Below are positions 24,101 to 33,055 of a DNA stretch of 63,939 nucleotides, piece by piece. The translations under genes and the position numbers were made by a program. A model generated the notes under the pieces. That model saw only the letters and a list, made by a program, of their open reading frames with translations, ran no database searches and was not told the DNA's origin. This DNA is from Candidatus Nitrosopumilus sp. (GTDB lineage: Archaea; Thermoproteota; Nitrososphaeria; Nitrososphaerales; Nitrosopumilaceae), in NCBI GenBank assembly GCA_029263475.1, contig JAJCXK010000031.1, positions 1 to 63,939 of the forward strand, written 5' to 3'. Within the stretch, counting starts at the first letter, position 1, and each line of letters opens with the position of its first letter.

Positions 24101-26424
24101 GAATCCTCATCGGTTAGATCCTCGATTACGATGAATCCAGGATCATTTGCGACTGTGGTTAGACCAGTGTATGTTGTAACATCTAAGATGTTTAATTGAT
24201 TGACCATTACATATTCAAGTGAACCTTCAAAGACACCAGTATTATCACCGCTTTCTTCTGCCTCTATTCTGATAATTTGGTTAGCGATTCTTTCGCTGGC
24301 AACCTCACCAGAATTGGAAAATCCATAAGAGAAGAAGTCTGCGACAAAGGCTGAACTTGCTGCAGTATCAGCTACAGCAGTAGCGGTAGTAAACTCAATG
24401 AGTAAACCCACATTGTTTGTACCGGTAATTCCTGCTAATGCAGTACTGACAGCAGCGCCTAAGTTGTTAATACCCTGGTTTGACACACCGGTAGCTAATG
24501 TTGTTAGCGTCGTTGTGGCTGGTTGACCAGCTCCAATTGCTGTTGGGATCGTATGACCACCAGCAGTAGTTAGAATATCTCCAGGTTGATCAACTAGGTA
24601 GACATTGACCGTACCAGTGGTAAGGCCTCTGACATCTAGGTTAATCAAGTTAAAGCCATGGAAGCCAGCTACTACGCCTGCTCCTGCAACGGCACTAACG
24701 GTATTTTGTAAGTCTGCAGCGGTTGTAGCGTAATCAATTAAGATTCCGTTAGTTCCCACTGGAGGTGTTGGTGTGACAATTGCTCTTTCACTGAATTTGT
24801 CCACTGCAGCGGTTGCTGCGGTTATTGCTCCTGCTCCTGCTGCAACGTTACCAGCACCACCGGTGGCAGTAAGATATGCAACTTGAGGAGTGGTTGTTCC
24901 CTCACCTAAAGTGAAAGGATCACCAGTACTCAAAGAAGGGATCAGGTCAATAGACACATTATTCAAGTCCAAGTCTTCATCGCCTCTGCTGTTTCTGTTT
25001 GCATCACCGTCAGTGATAACTACAGGAATCTCTTCACCAGAGTTCCATTCGTCATCTAATGGCTGGATGTCTACAGTAGCAAATTCGTGTCCAACTAGGA
25101 TAGTTTTTGCAGTTTCATTATAATCGATAGTTGCTGATGTGCCTCTGTTTGCTGCACTATTAATAAACAACACTGAATTATCATCCTCATCATACGTTCC
25201 GAATACACCACTGTTTGGACCCAGTTCAGTCACGGTTACAGGTACTGTACCAGCTACCAATGTGGTAGTAAATCCAACAACTGTAGTTGAAACTGTTGTA
25301 GGATCTGAAGCGGTGACAACGTCATATTGTACGTCGGCATTGTCTTTAACGTTTAAGACATTAGTTCCTGTGCCTTGTTGATCAGTATTGATCAACAAAG
25401 TACAGTTGTCCTCACACATCAAAGATGACTTTTGTGCGGATGTTAAGTCGAAGTTTGTTGCTTGTTCTCCAGCTGCAGGTTGACCACCATTTTCATCGAA
25501 GATCTGATAGTATGCATCTCCAGTTACAGTGTTCCAAGTCCATGAATCCTCATCAGTTGGATCTATGTTTAACCAAAGATCAGTGATGGTTGCATGGATT
25601 TCGGCACTTTGTGGGAATACGGTTCTATCTAGACTTGTACCGGCTAAGTGATCTACAGTATCAAAAGTTAGTGTTGTTGTTTGAACACCACCACCTTTGT
25701 TGTACTGTACAACGACGTTACCGGTTGGATTCAATGGATAGAGTTGGATAAATGGCCATGAATTTGCTTCAATACCAATTTGTCCAGCACTAGTTGATGC
25801 AGTGCCAGGATTAGCGACACTATTAGCATTTGGCTGTTTTGCTTCTCTTACAACATTATTGATTGAGGCTGTAGAAAATGCATTAGTTCCTGCAGCTTTT
25901 GCACAAGTTGAATCAAGTGCTCCAGCTCCACCAACTGCTTCATTTACTATAACACCAGAGGTGTCACCAAAACCAATTAGAGTTCCTGCTGTAATTGCTG
26001 ACTGATCGGTAATGATTGCACCAGCTGTTGCTGCTGAACAGAATGCACCATAGTCCAAACCAACACCTGCAGTTCCTGTGGAAGTTGCATCTGCTGTTGA
26101 AGCCATAGTTCTATCTGCAAAGTATGCATACCAGTTACCATCTACTGCTTGTACCATTCTCAGGTCTTTGCCGTTTACGGTAACATCTGGTTCACCTTTA
26201 CCCTCGTCAGTATCAGAGATATCAGAATCGATTACAACGACCTCAATTACTTGAGGTCCTGACATGTAATTGTCGAACTGTGAGTTTTCTGCGGAAACAA
26301 ATAGGTTAGCGTTGGCTGCATGTGCTGCTGGCATCATAGATGGAGCAGCGATAACCATACCGCCTGCTAACATAATTGTCATTAATGTAAGACTAGTTAT
26401 TTTACGTCCTATTTCGTTATTCAT
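21163..26424 (-). CDS. slaA: Major S-layer protein (thaumarchaeal SlaA type)
   Basis: The 1753-residue exported protein has a signal peptide (MNNEIGRK, hydrophobic core, AHA near residue 36). The mature chain is very acidic, rich in Asp, Thr, Val and Gly, with few Lys or Cys. About seven modules pair a Ca-like loop (DPDxNxD or PDFDxDxD) with a TGxFxG strand at about residues 403, 725, 920, 1157, 1330, 1448 and 1580, an Ig-like array. A final Ig/CARDB-like domain ends in TTITVQ. There is no C-terminal membrane helix, so anchoring needs a partner. It matches the family of the Nitrosopumilus S-layer protein. A TATA box 27-36 bp upstream and a T-tract terminator downstream frame a strong monocistronic unit. 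Confidence 0.92.
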   Translation of the reverse strand: MNNEIGRKITSLTLMTIMLAGGMVIAAPSMMPAAHAANANLFVSAENSQFDNYMSGPQVIEVVVIDSDISDTDEGKGEPDVTVNGKDLRMVQAVDGNWYAYFADRTMASTADATSTGTAGVGLDYGAFCSAATAGAIITDQSAITAGTLIGFGDTSGVIVNEAVGGAGALDSTCAKAAGTNAFSTASINNVVREAKQPNANSVANPGTASTSAGQIGIEANSWPFIQLYPLNPTGNVVVQYNKGGGVQTTTLTFDTVDHLAGTSLDRTVFPQSAEIHATITDLWLNIDPTDEDSWTWNTVTGDAYYQIFDENGGQPAAGEQATNFDLTSAQKSSLMCEDNCTLLINTDQQGTGTNVLNVKDNADVQYDVVTASDPTTVSTTVVGFTTTLVAGTVPVTVTELGPNSGVFGTYDEDDNSVLFINSAANRGTSATIDYNETAKTILVGHEFATVDIQPLDDEWNSGEEIPVVITDGDANRNSRGDEDLDLNNVSIDLIPSLSTGDPFTLGEGTTTPQVAYLTATGGAGNVAAGAGAITAATAAVDKFSERAIVTPTPPVGTNGILIDYATTAADLQNTVSAVAGAGVVAGFHGFNLINLDVRGLTTGTVNVYLVDQPGDILTTAGGHTIPTAIGAGQPATTTLTTLATGVSNQGINNLGAAVSTALAGITGTNNVGLLIEFTTATAVADTAASSAFVADFFSYGFSNSGEVASERIANQIIRIEAEESGDNTGVFEGSLEYVMVNQLNILDVTTYTGLTTVANDPGFIVIEDLTDEDSPRVNYNDLGADGVTTQVADQEEAPSHSGVVSFDNDNYKVADTVTITLEDLDLNVDSDLIEIYTVVTDVNDPSFDAVGVNAVVTVPLSFGNLGRLLDITFDDVQWKSPQNQGTDLVGAAGSDCESDLTGAFNLGLSNTGFTLVETGSETGTFIGDFQIPDRWCRDQTVNTTADDSETTTGLDLEVNYVDFRDASGEIIEVGDSAGVRANTGSISLDRTVYPVPFGVPSDFGSPTVTSPDNRSIFAIHSTGITGANTISTGGSFIATGDLTVHIRVNDPDFDTSATGEDIIATNTAANPVGPVKLSVIRGSDTVVLGYAGGANVVEGVIDVGNNAVRDTATGTVFFNDLNADGARNPDGVDGTAGTADDEQLIRQFGPIDEIAPDAGIFEIDIPLRYTDGPADAKCSQSGKATTDYTPINGAADGATNAVTDRFDIPGASGNSYCILQGDILQVQYTDPADASGDVNTVTDSATFDLRNGVLQSDKSVYLIGGDMILTLIEPDFDLDNDQAETYSLNLIEWDSDAATTTMGSRALTAADIAAFDPEPSDFRETGDSTGIFQIVIEVPEVLSGDRLERGEEIVLEYTDWGPSGSDFVGDEDEDVNVTVFTSNFGATVELDQKVYSWADKVYITVVAPDHNFDSDLVDEIGNSDLDPLKVSTRGFDLDNYKLVETGTDTGIFTGEVILTGFTHDADGDGTNDITVSSATGAGPTDGKLPTDDDDGLTVSFEFSEDETVVGSALIRWNIGETQWLEASYPASGTGVVRIIDPDMNLDPEAVDNFDVDVWSDSDAGGIDLTVTETNEATGIFEGTVFFTVADESSGHRLRVAEGDTVTAEYEDNTLPDPYTTADELDITATSLIGTVVPPLERAPAASLKTVDAFGNSLDSVSVDQQVQISADLANGQDREQTFAYLVQIQDGNGVTVSLAWITGSLSAGQSFSPALSWIPTEAGTYTATAFVWESVDNPTALSPPVSTTITVQ

Positions 26425-26449
26425 GTTATTGATATTTTTGTTAGAAAAT

Positions 26450-26460
26450 AGTATAAAAGG
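26450..26460 (-). promoter_or_regulatory. Strong TATA box of S-layer gene
   Basis: Minus-strand CCTTTTATACT lies 26-36 bp upstream of ATG 26424, so the mRNA should be leaderless or nearly so. The remaining 180 bp up to the previous gene are extremely AT-rich with no ORF I can support. Confidence 0.6.
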
Positions 26461-26639
26461 CTAATGAACGAATTGTCCACAATTAACGTATTTTTTATAA
26501 TTCTTTTATTTTATTTGGAATATTGATTAAATTTTTACATTATATCATAGTAATAAGCGTGTTTTATCTCATAAAGTCATATTTGATCTGCATATTTTTT
26601 AAGTTTTGTCAGTAATTATTAAAATTATTACAGGCTATT

Positions 26640-27971
26640 TCATGCCTTGATCTCTTTTATCAGCAGACTTTTGTATAATGAAATTGCATCAGGCTCGTCT
26701 TTTGCCCCTACAACCACAGCAGAACCTTTCTTCATAAAGCTTACAGATAATTCATCAGTTCTCATGGATAATCCCAAGCTGCCTTGATTTTCCACAATGA
26801 ATCCTTTTTCCTTTGCAACAGCAGTTACAGCACCTGCATCAAGATCAAATGTTTCAGTAGGGGTGATAGAATACGTACGCTTTCCCCTGTTTCTGCCACA
26901 CAGTTCTTCTAAGATTAGTTCTTCTTTAGGAATGACCTCGAGATGCCCAGTTCCGCAGATTGGACATTCTTCAGCTCTGAATGTCCTAGTACTGTTAAAG
27001 TCAAGATTTTCCAGATCAATATGAAGTATTCTTTCAGACAAACTCGGTTTTTTTCCAATGATGACTTTTACTGCCTCGGCAACTTCAATTCCTCCAACAA
27101 TGGAGAGTATTGACGGATGTACACCCTCAATACTGCACGTAGGCATCGTATCCTCATCCAATTCAGGAAACATGCAATAGTAGCATGCACTTTGTTTTGG
27201 CAAAACCGTAAATGCTTGTCCTGACACTCCTACGGCAGCTCCGGTAACAAAAGGAATGCCAAACTTTACACACGCCTTATTCAACGCGTATCTGGCATTA
27301 ACACTGTCAAGGGCATCAATTACGACATCACAGCCTTCAACGACTTCCAATGCGGTATAGTCATTGACAGAAACAGCCAGAGCCTCAATTTTACAATCAG
27401 GATTTAGTTTCTGTAATTTTTTTTCAGCCACTTCCACCTTAACCTGACCCACATCATCCCCATCAAACATTGTCTGCCTGTGTAAATTCGATAGCTCGAT
27501 TACATCCCGATCAACAATACGTAAAGTTCCCACACCCATTGCAGCTAACCTGGAAGTAATCGGATTTCCCAATCCCCCAGTACCCACAACACATACCTTG
27601 GAATTTTTTAATTTTAGCTGCCCCTTATAACCAATTTCCTCAAGCATTACTTGCCGTGAAAACCTGTCAAGTTCTTTTGCGGATAATTCTTCAGAACCGC
27701 CAGCCACTGCAGGTAAAATGTAAATTTCATCACCGTCTTTCAAGACAGTTTTCATGCCATCAGAGAATTTTGCATTCTTTCCGTTGATGTATATGTTAAT
27801 CAAAGAACGCGGAGTTCCGTCCCCTTCCAATACTCTACGTTTGAAATCATCACCCATGATTTCTGAGATTTTTGCAAATGCGTCAATCAGAGAATCAGCT
27901 GAAACATCTGTCTTTTTTTCTCCTCCACTCGAATTAAGTACAGATGGAATTGTAAATGTGATATTTGGCAT
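26640..27971 (-). CDS. Ubiquitin-like (MoaD/SAMP) domain fused to E1/MoeB-type activating enzyme
   Basis: The 443-residue protein joins two domains usually encoded apart. Residues 1-92 are a MoaD/ThiS-like beta-grasp domain ending in ILPAVAGG, the Gly-Gly tail normally activated at its C-terminus. From about residue 95 it is a ThiF/MoeB/UbaA E1 domain: RFSRQVMLEEIG, ATP loop GTGGLGNP (about 132), DVIELSNLHRQ, zinc cysteines CYYC (about 265) and CPIC (about 341), and a cysteine in MPTCSIEG as candidate active site. A C-terminal tail of about 90 residues is extra. E1s of this type adenylate a Gly-Gly tail for sulfur transfer or protein modification. The start overlaps the thrC stop (TGATG), so it is translationally coupled to threonine synthase. 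Confidence 0.9.
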   Translation of the reverse strand: MPNITFTIPSVLNSSGGEKKTDVSADSLIDAFAKISEIMGDDFKRRVLEGDGTPRSLINIYINGKNAKFSDGMKTVLKDGDEIYILPAVAGGSEELSAKELDRFSRQVMLEEIGYKGQLKLKNSKVCVVGTGGLGNPITSRLAAMGVGTLRIVDRDVIELSNLHRQTMFDGDDVGQVKVEVAEKKLQKLNPDCKIEALAVSVNDYTALEVVEGCDVVIDALDSVNARYALNKACVKFGIPFVTGAAVGVSGQAFTVLPKQSACYYCMFPELDEDTMPTCSIEGVHPSILSIVGGIEVAEAVKVIIGKKPSLSERILHIDLENLDFNSTRTFRAEECPICGTGHLEVIPKEELILEELCGRNRGKRTYSITPTETFDLDAGAVTAVAKEKGFIVENQGSLGLSMRTDELSVSFMKKGSAVVVGAKDEPDAISLYKSLLIKEIKA

Positions 27972-29185
27972 CAGTTCACTACCGCCGATATTTCGCCCAC
28001 ATCTGCCTTCAGTACCTTAGGTTTCTGCAAGACTTCCATTATTGATTCAGTCGCCTTCAGTCCATTGCCGGTAACATAGCATACCACCTTGTCATTTGCA
28101 TCGATCTTTCCCTGTTCTACCATTTTTTGAAGAATTGATATTGAGACTCCGCCTGCAGGCTCTGTGAATACCCCTTCAGTTTGCGCAAGCAGTAAAATTG
28201 CATCGAGGATTTCCTTGTTATTGCATTCCTCTGCAAACCCATTGTACTGTTGCAATCGTTTTAGGACATATCTGCCATCACCAGGATCACCAATGGCTAA
28301 ACTTTTTGCTACGGTGTCAGGATTCTCAACTGGAATGACTTCTCTGTTGTTTTTCTTAAACGCATCAACAATAGGTGCGCATCCATGAGGCTGTGCTGCA
28401 ATCATGTGCATGTTTGAAACGTCATCAAGTAATGAGACGTTTTGCAGTTCCTCAAATCCCTTGCAAATCGCGTTAAGCATTGCACCGCTCCCCACTGGGA
28501 CAATTAATTGATCAGGAACTTGCCAGTCAAGCTGTTCGGCCACTTCAAAGGAGAACGTCTTAGAACCCTCAACGTAATGCGAACGCATGTTGATGTTCAC
28601 TATTCCAATTCCTTTGCTGTCACCAATTTGTGCAGCTATCCTATTTGCATCATCGTATGTTCCATCAACTGCAATATAGTTAGCACCGTAGGACAATGCC
28701 TGTGCAATCTTTGCCACCTCAATGTTACTTGGTGCAAATACATGGCATGGCAATCCAGCTTTAGCCGCATGTGCAGCAGTTGCGGATGCCAAGTTTCCTG
28801 TAGATGCACAACCAACAGATGATAATCCAAGCTCCTTTGCCTTGGATATTGCAACTCCTGCTGGCCTATCCTTGAACGAAAACGTTGGATTTACAGAATC
28901 ATTTTTTATGTAGAGGTTGTTTAATCCTAATTTCTTTCCAAGGTTCTCAGCCCTGATAAGGGGAGTCATTCCAGCGCCAATACTAACTATGTTGGATTTG
29001 CTCTCTATTGGCAGTAATTCAAAATATCTCCAGTAGGTATGTTCACGATTGGCAAACGTATTTTTTGTAATTGTGGGAAAATCATATTTTACGTCAAGAG
29101 GTCCAAAACACTCCTCACACACATACTTGAAAGCTGTATCATATTCTTTTTTGCATTCTCTACATTGTAATGATGTTCTAGTCAA
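27971..29185 (-). CDS. thrC: Threonine synthase
   Basis: This PLP enzyme makes threonine from O-phosphohomoserine. The N-terminus has a small zinc-ribbon (C8, C11, C23, C26) typical of archaeal long-form enzymes. The PLP lysine lies in FSFKDRPAG (about residue 104), followed by ASTGNLASATAAHAAKAG and the phosphate-binding VGSGAML. The 404-residue length is normal. It starts with TTG at 29185 and overlaps the downstream ubiquitin-like/E1 gene by 1 nt. Because PLP enzymes of this fold can act as sulfhydrylases fed by protein thiocarboxylates, the pairing raises an alternative role in sulfur amino acid synthesis, but the sequence looks like ordinary ThrC. Confidence 0.93.
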   Translation of the reverse strand: MTRTSLQCRECKKEYDTAFKYVCEECFGPLDVKYDFPTITKNTFANREHTYWRYFELLPIESKSNIVSIGAGMTPLIRAENLGKKLGLNNLYIKNDSVNPTFSFKDRPAGVAISKAKELGLSSVGCASTGNLASATAAHAAKAGLPCHVFAPSNIEVAKIAQALSYGANYIAVDGTYDDANRIAAQIGDSKGIGIVNINMRSHYVEGSKTFSFEVAEQLDWQVPDQLIVPVGSGAMLNAICKGFEELQNVSLLDDVSNMHMIAAQPHGCAPIVDAFKKNNREVIPVENPDTVAKSLAIGDPGDGRYVLKRLQQYNGFAEECNNKEILDAILLLAQTEGVFTEPAGGVSISILQKMVEQGKIDANDKVVCYVTGNGLKATESIMEVLQKPKVLKADVGEISAVVN

Positions 29186-29402
29186 GATCAGTTATTCCCT
29201 TAATAATACAAATAAAAAATCCTAATATCAAGTTAAGCAACACTTAATTTTATTAGATAAAAATATACTAAAAATACTTAGTTGCTGACAAGGAAATGCT
29301 ATAAGATCACATATTTCAGAGAGAAATACAGTGAAAGAATGAAATTGTGTAAATTTTTCAGAAATAAGTAAGTTTTTTAGAGATTTTAAAAAAAATCATC
29401 AC

Positions 29403-29981
29403 ATGAAGAGAGGTACAAAGATTGGAATTTTTGTGGGAATCACAGTTGTGGCAGTTTTGGGTGTGGTTTTTGGATTTAATCAAGAGTTAGATACCATAGA
29501 GATAGAAACCATGCAAGGTAGAGAATTGGATTCGGATGAAGCAATTTCTCCAGAAATTCAAGCAAAACTAGATGAGATTGAAAAAATCAACATAGAAAAG
29601 GAATATGCGCCAAAGGAAAGAGAGTGGATCACGTCAGGACCTTTCCAAATTGATCGAAGTCAATACATCGTTGGTGAAAAAATATTTCTAGTTATTGGAG
29701 ATCTAAAGCATGATGAGAAAGGACAAGTTGCGTTCCTTAGACCACTTAACTATACACACAACTCAGTATACCTAACAGTTCCATTTGACGGTACAAAGAA
29801 TAACGCGTTTAACTATTACCTCCAGCCTCAGATCTCAAAAACAAAAGGCATCTGCGAAATAGATGACATTGTAGGTAGCTGGACTGTGGTGTTCAGAGGT
29901 ACAGACTATGCAAACTTGAAATTCAAGATAACAGATGAAATTCTTCCCGGAGACGAAGACAATTACAAGTCAGTATGCTAA
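29403..29981 (+). CDS. Membrane-anchored extracytoplasmic protein of unknown function
   Basis: The 192-residue product has one N-terminal transmembrane anchor (about residues 7-24), an acidic linker with helical EIQAKLDEIEKINIEKEY, and a C-terminal beta-rich domain (FQIDRSQYIVGEKIFLVIGDL, WTVVFRGTDYANLKFKI). Two cysteines (in KGICEID and the final residue) might pair outside the cell. I do not recognise the family; the GEKIFL strand resembles Ig-like domains of thaumarchaeal surface proteins. It is divergent from thrC across 217 bp and convergent with hisI. No function can be given. Confidence 0.72.
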   Translation: MKRGTKIGIFVGITVVAVLGVVFGFNQELDTIEIETMQGRELDSDEAISPEIQAKLDEIEKINIEKEYAPKEREWITSGPFQIDRSQYIVGEKIFLVIGDLKHDEKGQVAFLRPLNYTHNSVYLTVPFDGTKNNAFNYYLQPQISKTKGICEIDDIVGSWTVVFRGTDYANLKFKITDEILPGDEDNYKSVC

Positions 29982-29982
29982 C

Positions 29983-30309
29983 TTATTCTAAATTGTTGTA
30001 AAAGCAAACTTTTTCACCAGTATGACAAGCAGGTCCAGAAGGCTCTACAAGGTAAATTATTGCATCAGAATCACAGTCAACCAATATTTCTTTGATCTTT
30101 TGAGTATTACCAGACTCTTCTCCCTTCATCCAGAGTTTATTTCTTGAACGACTCCAAAACCAAGAGTTACCAGTTTTTTTTGCAAGTTCTAGTGATTCTT
30201 TGTTTGAATATGCCAATGTTAGAATATCTTTGGTGTTTACATCCTGAACAATTACAGGGACCAGGCCGCCACTTTTTTCAAAATCTATGTCGTCAATTGA
30301 TTTGTTCAT
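29983..30309 (-). CDS. hisI: Phosphoribosyl-AMP cyclohydrolase
   Basis: Third step of histidine synthesis, opening the purine ring of PR-AMP. The 108-residue stand-alone domain shows SWFWSRSRNKLWMKGEESGNTQ, the metal-binding DCDSDA and the PACHTG cysteine-histidine site, all diagnostic of HisI. It is not fused to HisE, the preceding pyrophosphatase, and no HisE gene follows. It is last in the his operon, 23 bp after hisF. Confidence 0.95.
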   Translation of the reverse strand: MNKSIDDIDFEKSGGLVPVIVQDVNTKDILTLAYSNKESLELAKKTGNSWFWSRSRNKLWMKGEESGNTQKIKEILVDCDSDAIIYLVEPSGPACHTGEKVCFYNNLE

Positions 30310-30332
30310 GCCATTGATTTGTAAATAAGATA

Positions 30333-31136
30333 TTATAATCTTACAGGGATTTTTTTCTCCTTAAGATATGATTTAACGCCTTTAACTCCATGAGTTTGAT
30401 AATGGAAGATGGATGCGGCAAGCGCAGCATCAACATCGGATTCTCTAAACACGTCAACCATGTCATCAGGCTTTCCACATCCACCTGACGCAATTACAGG
30501 AATGGATACAGAGTCAACAATAGATTTTGTTAGTAAGACGTCATAGCCATCTTTTGTGCCATCTTTGTCAATACTGGTAAGTAGAATTTCTCCAGCACCT
30601 AGTTTGTCTACTTTTTTCGCCCATAAAACGGCATCAATTCCAGTTCCTTCTTTTCCACCATAAACGAAGACTTCAAACCAGAATTTTTTGTCATTTTCTG
30701 AAAACACAATCACATTTTCTTTGATGAGATAATTTTTTTTGGCATCAATTGCAACTACAACGCATTGCCTACCAAATAATTCCATCAGTTCGGTAATTAT
30801 TTTAGAATTTTTTATAGCACCTGTGTTTATCCCCACCTTGTCGGCACCATTTAGCAAAATATTTCTTGCATCTTCCAGAGATTTGACTCCACCACCTACT
30901 GTAAACGGAATGTCAATTACAGAAGCAACTTTTCTAACCAAGTCCTTGATTGTTTTTCTCTGTTCATCAGATGCAGAAATATCCAAAAAAACTAGTTCAT
31001 CTGCCCCTTCATTGCTATATTTTTGTGCAAGCTCCACCGGATCTCCTGCATCTTTGATGGATTCAAAATGAAGTCCCTTCACTACCCGACCATTCTTTAC
31101 ATCAAGACAGGGAATGATTCTTTTTGTCAGAGTCAT
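30333..31136 (-). CDS. hisF: Imidazole glycerol phosphate synthase, cyclase subunit
   Basis: This TIM-barrel partner of HisH turns PRFAR plus ammonia into IGP and AICAR. The first strand reads [16 protein letters not shown] with catalytic Asp; TVGGGVKS, the second catalytic Asp in [14 protein letters not shown], and [10 protein letters not shown] phosphate loops are all present. The 267-residue length is slightly longer than usual but intact. It overlaps hisA by 4 bp (ATGA). HisF and HisH work as a heterodimer. Confidence 0.96.
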   Translation of the reverse strand: MTLTKRIIPCLDVKNGRVVKGLHFESIKDAGDPVELAQKYSNEGADELVFLDISASDEQRKTIKDLVRKVASVIDIPFTVGGGVKSLEDARNILLNGADKVGINTGAIKNSKIITELMELFGRQCVVVAIDAKKNYLIKENVIVFSENDKKFWFEVFVYGGKEGTGIDAVLWAKKVDKLGAGEILLTSIDKDGTKDGYDVLLTKSIVDSVSIPVIASGGCGKPDDMVDVFRESDVDAALAASIFHYQTHGVKGVKSYLKEKKIPVRL

Positions 31137-31840
31137 GATAATTTTTTTGCATCCTCAATTGAAACTTTGTTCTCATACATTGCCTTTCCAAGAATCACCC
31201 CAAAAGGATTTTTTTCTTTCACATTCTTAACATCGTTTATGTTAGATATTCCTCCACTGGCAATGACATTTGCATTTGACAAGATACACGCTTGTTCTAA
31301 GAATTCCAAATCAGGCCCCTCAAGTGTTCCATCATGACTGACATTTGTCAGTAAGAATTCAGTGAATCCCATATCAAGAAACTCATTCATGGCAGGAATT
31401 AATTTGATTCCAGTATCTTTTTGCCAACCATTAATTACAATTTCACCATCTTTATGATCTACGGATATCACAATTTTTTTTGGTCCTAGTTCAGATAGTA
31501 ATGATTTGAGTAATGATTTATCCTTGAAAGCCAAAGTTCCCAAGACTATACGTTCAGAGAGTTTTGCTGCTTCCAGAACCAGCGATCTGCTTCTTAATCC
31601 ACCGGCAACTTCCACCGGAATGGATACGGCAGTAAGGATTTTTTTTACAACGGCAAGGTTTGATCCTGTTCCAAGAGTAGCATCCAAATCAACCAAATGA
31701 AGAAAATCTGCACCCTCTACTTCCCATTGTTTTGCAACACCTACAGGATCATCACTGTATACTGTTTTTTGACCAGGATCACCCTTGTACAGTCTAACAA
31801 CTTGCCCACTCATTAAATCAATAGCAGGAATTATTTTCAT
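31133..31840 (-). CDS. hisA: ProFAR isomerase
   Basis: This TIM-barrel isomerase converts ProFAR to PRFAR. Key elements are the first-strand [18 protein letters not shown] with catalytic Asp, EVAGGLRS, the second catalytic Asp in [14 protein letters not shown] and ASGGISN. At 235 residues it is full length. It overlaps hisH upstream and hisF downstream by 4 bp each, giving tight coupling. There is no sign of the dual HisA/TrpF type, but sequence alone cannot exclude it. Confidence 0.95.
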   Translation of the reverse strand: MKIIPAIDLMSGQVVRLYKGDPGQKTVYSDDPVGVAKQWEVEGADFLHLVDLDATLGTGSNLAVVKKILTAVSIPVEVAGGLRSRSLVLEAAKLSERIVLGTLAFKDKSLLKSLLSELGPKKIVISVDHKDGEIVINGWQKDTGIKLIPAMNEFLDMGFTEFLLTNVSHDGTLEGPDLEFLEQACILSNANVIASGGISNINDVKNVKEKNPFGVILGKAMYENKVSIEDAKKLS

Positions 31841-32442
31841 TTTTTACACTCATTGAGAAAATTTTCCAGCATGATTTTACCAGCAGTACTAGATTTTTCT
31901 GGATGAAACTGAGTTCCAAAAAAATTCTCATGTTCAACTACGGCTGGAACCTTGATTCCATAGTCAGATTCCGCAGTAATGACATCACTAGAATTTGGTT
32001 TGACTCTGTATGAATGAACAAAATATGCCCAGGAACCATCTTCAATGCCTTGAAGAATTTTTCCTGGCTTTTTAATTTCAAGATTATTCCACCCCATGTG
32101 AGGTACCTTCAAGGATGAAGGGAGTATAATCACTTCGCCATCAATAACATTGAGACCTAGTTCTTTTCCCTCCTCACTTTTTTCAAAAAACATTTCCATG
32201 CCAAGACAGATCCCAAGAACAGGCATGTCGCCCACATAGTCTTTGATTTGAGTTTTAGAAAAATTCCTAATGCTATTCATAGCAGGATCAAAGTTACCAA
32301 CCCCAGGAAGAAGCAAACCAGAATAGATGTTGGGATTGTCAAATGTGGTTATCACATCAACTGCAGCTCCAACTTTTTCAAGGGAATTTTTCAAGCTAAA
32401 AATGTTTCCTGCCCCATAATCAAAAATTGCAACGCTGACCAT
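31837..32442 (-). CDS. hisH: Imidazole glycerol phosphate synthase, glutaminase subunit
   Basis: This class I glutamine amidotransferase supplies ammonia to HisF. The nucleophile elbow GICLGMEMFF carries the catalytic Cys, and the C-terminal TQFHPEKSS holds the His-Glu pair. The start at ATG 32442 overlaps the hisB stop (TGATG); a GTG at 32445 is less likely. It has 201 residues, typical of HisH. Confidence 0.95.
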   Translation of the reverse strand: MVSVAIFDYGAGNIFSLKNSLEKVGAAVDVITTFDNPNIYSGLLLPGVGNFDPAMNSIRNFSKTQIKDYVGDMPVLGICLGMEMFFEKSEEGKELGLNVIDGEVIILPSSLKVPHMGWNNLEIKKPGKILQGIEDGSWAYFVHSYRVKPNSSDVITAESDYGIKVPAVVEHENFFGTQFHPEKSSTAGKIMLENFLNECKK

Positions 32443-33029
32443 CACATTGAACCTTTTGTGCTAGGAATTCCTTTTTGCTTTTTATCCATGGAAGCTGCAT
32501 TTCTTAATGCAACCGCAAGAGATTTTATGGCTGCTTCAACTTTGTGGTGATCATTGTCCCCATACTTTACAGTCAAGTGAATACAGCAGTTTAGATTTTG
32601 CAATAATGATTGAAAAAAGTGCTCAAGATCTTCTTTGGAGACATCTTCAATTTTATTTCGTTTAACCAAGAGAGTCAATTTCCAATATGGTCGTTTAACT
32701 AGATCAATTGAAGCCTCAGCAACAGACTCATCCATCGGGACAGATGCATAGCTAAACCTAGTAATTCCACTTCTAGAGCTCAAGGCCTTGTCAATGGTTT
32801 GACCTATTGTGATAGCTGTGTCTTCAATGAGATGATGTTCAATTCCATCATTAGATTTTGCATCAACATTAAGATCCATCATGCTGTGCTTTCCAAAAGA
32901 CACGATCAGGTGATCAAGGAAATTAATTCCGGTTTTTATTGACGTTTTTCCAATACCATCCAGATTTACAGATACTGAAACGCTGGTTTCCTTGGTGTTT
33001 CGCTTAATTGATGCCTTTCTTGATGCCAT
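32442..33029 (-). CDS. hisB: Imidazole glycerol phosphate dehydratase
   Basis: This manganese enzyme dehydrates IGP to imidazole acetol phosphate. The metal-binding motifs are [20 protein letters not shown] and a variant of the C-terminal [12 protein letters not shown]. The ATG at 33029 starts [16 protein letters not shown]; an upstream TTG/ATG pair adds only three residues. At 195 residues it is a mono-functional, phosphatase-free IGPD, so histidinol-phosphatase must come from another gene. Confidence 0.95.
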   Translation of the reverse strand: MASRKASIKRNTKETSVSVSVNLDGIGKTSIKTGINFLDHLIVSFGKHSMMDLNVDAKSNDGIEHHLIEDTAITIGQTIDKALSSRSGITRFSYASVPMDESVAEASIDLVKRPYWKLTLLVKRNKIEDVSKEDLEHFFQSLLQNLNCCIHLTVKYGDNDHHKVEAAIKSLAVALRNAASMDKKQKGIPSTKGSM

Positions 33030-33055
33030 AAATCTCACAGATTATCAGATCTTCA

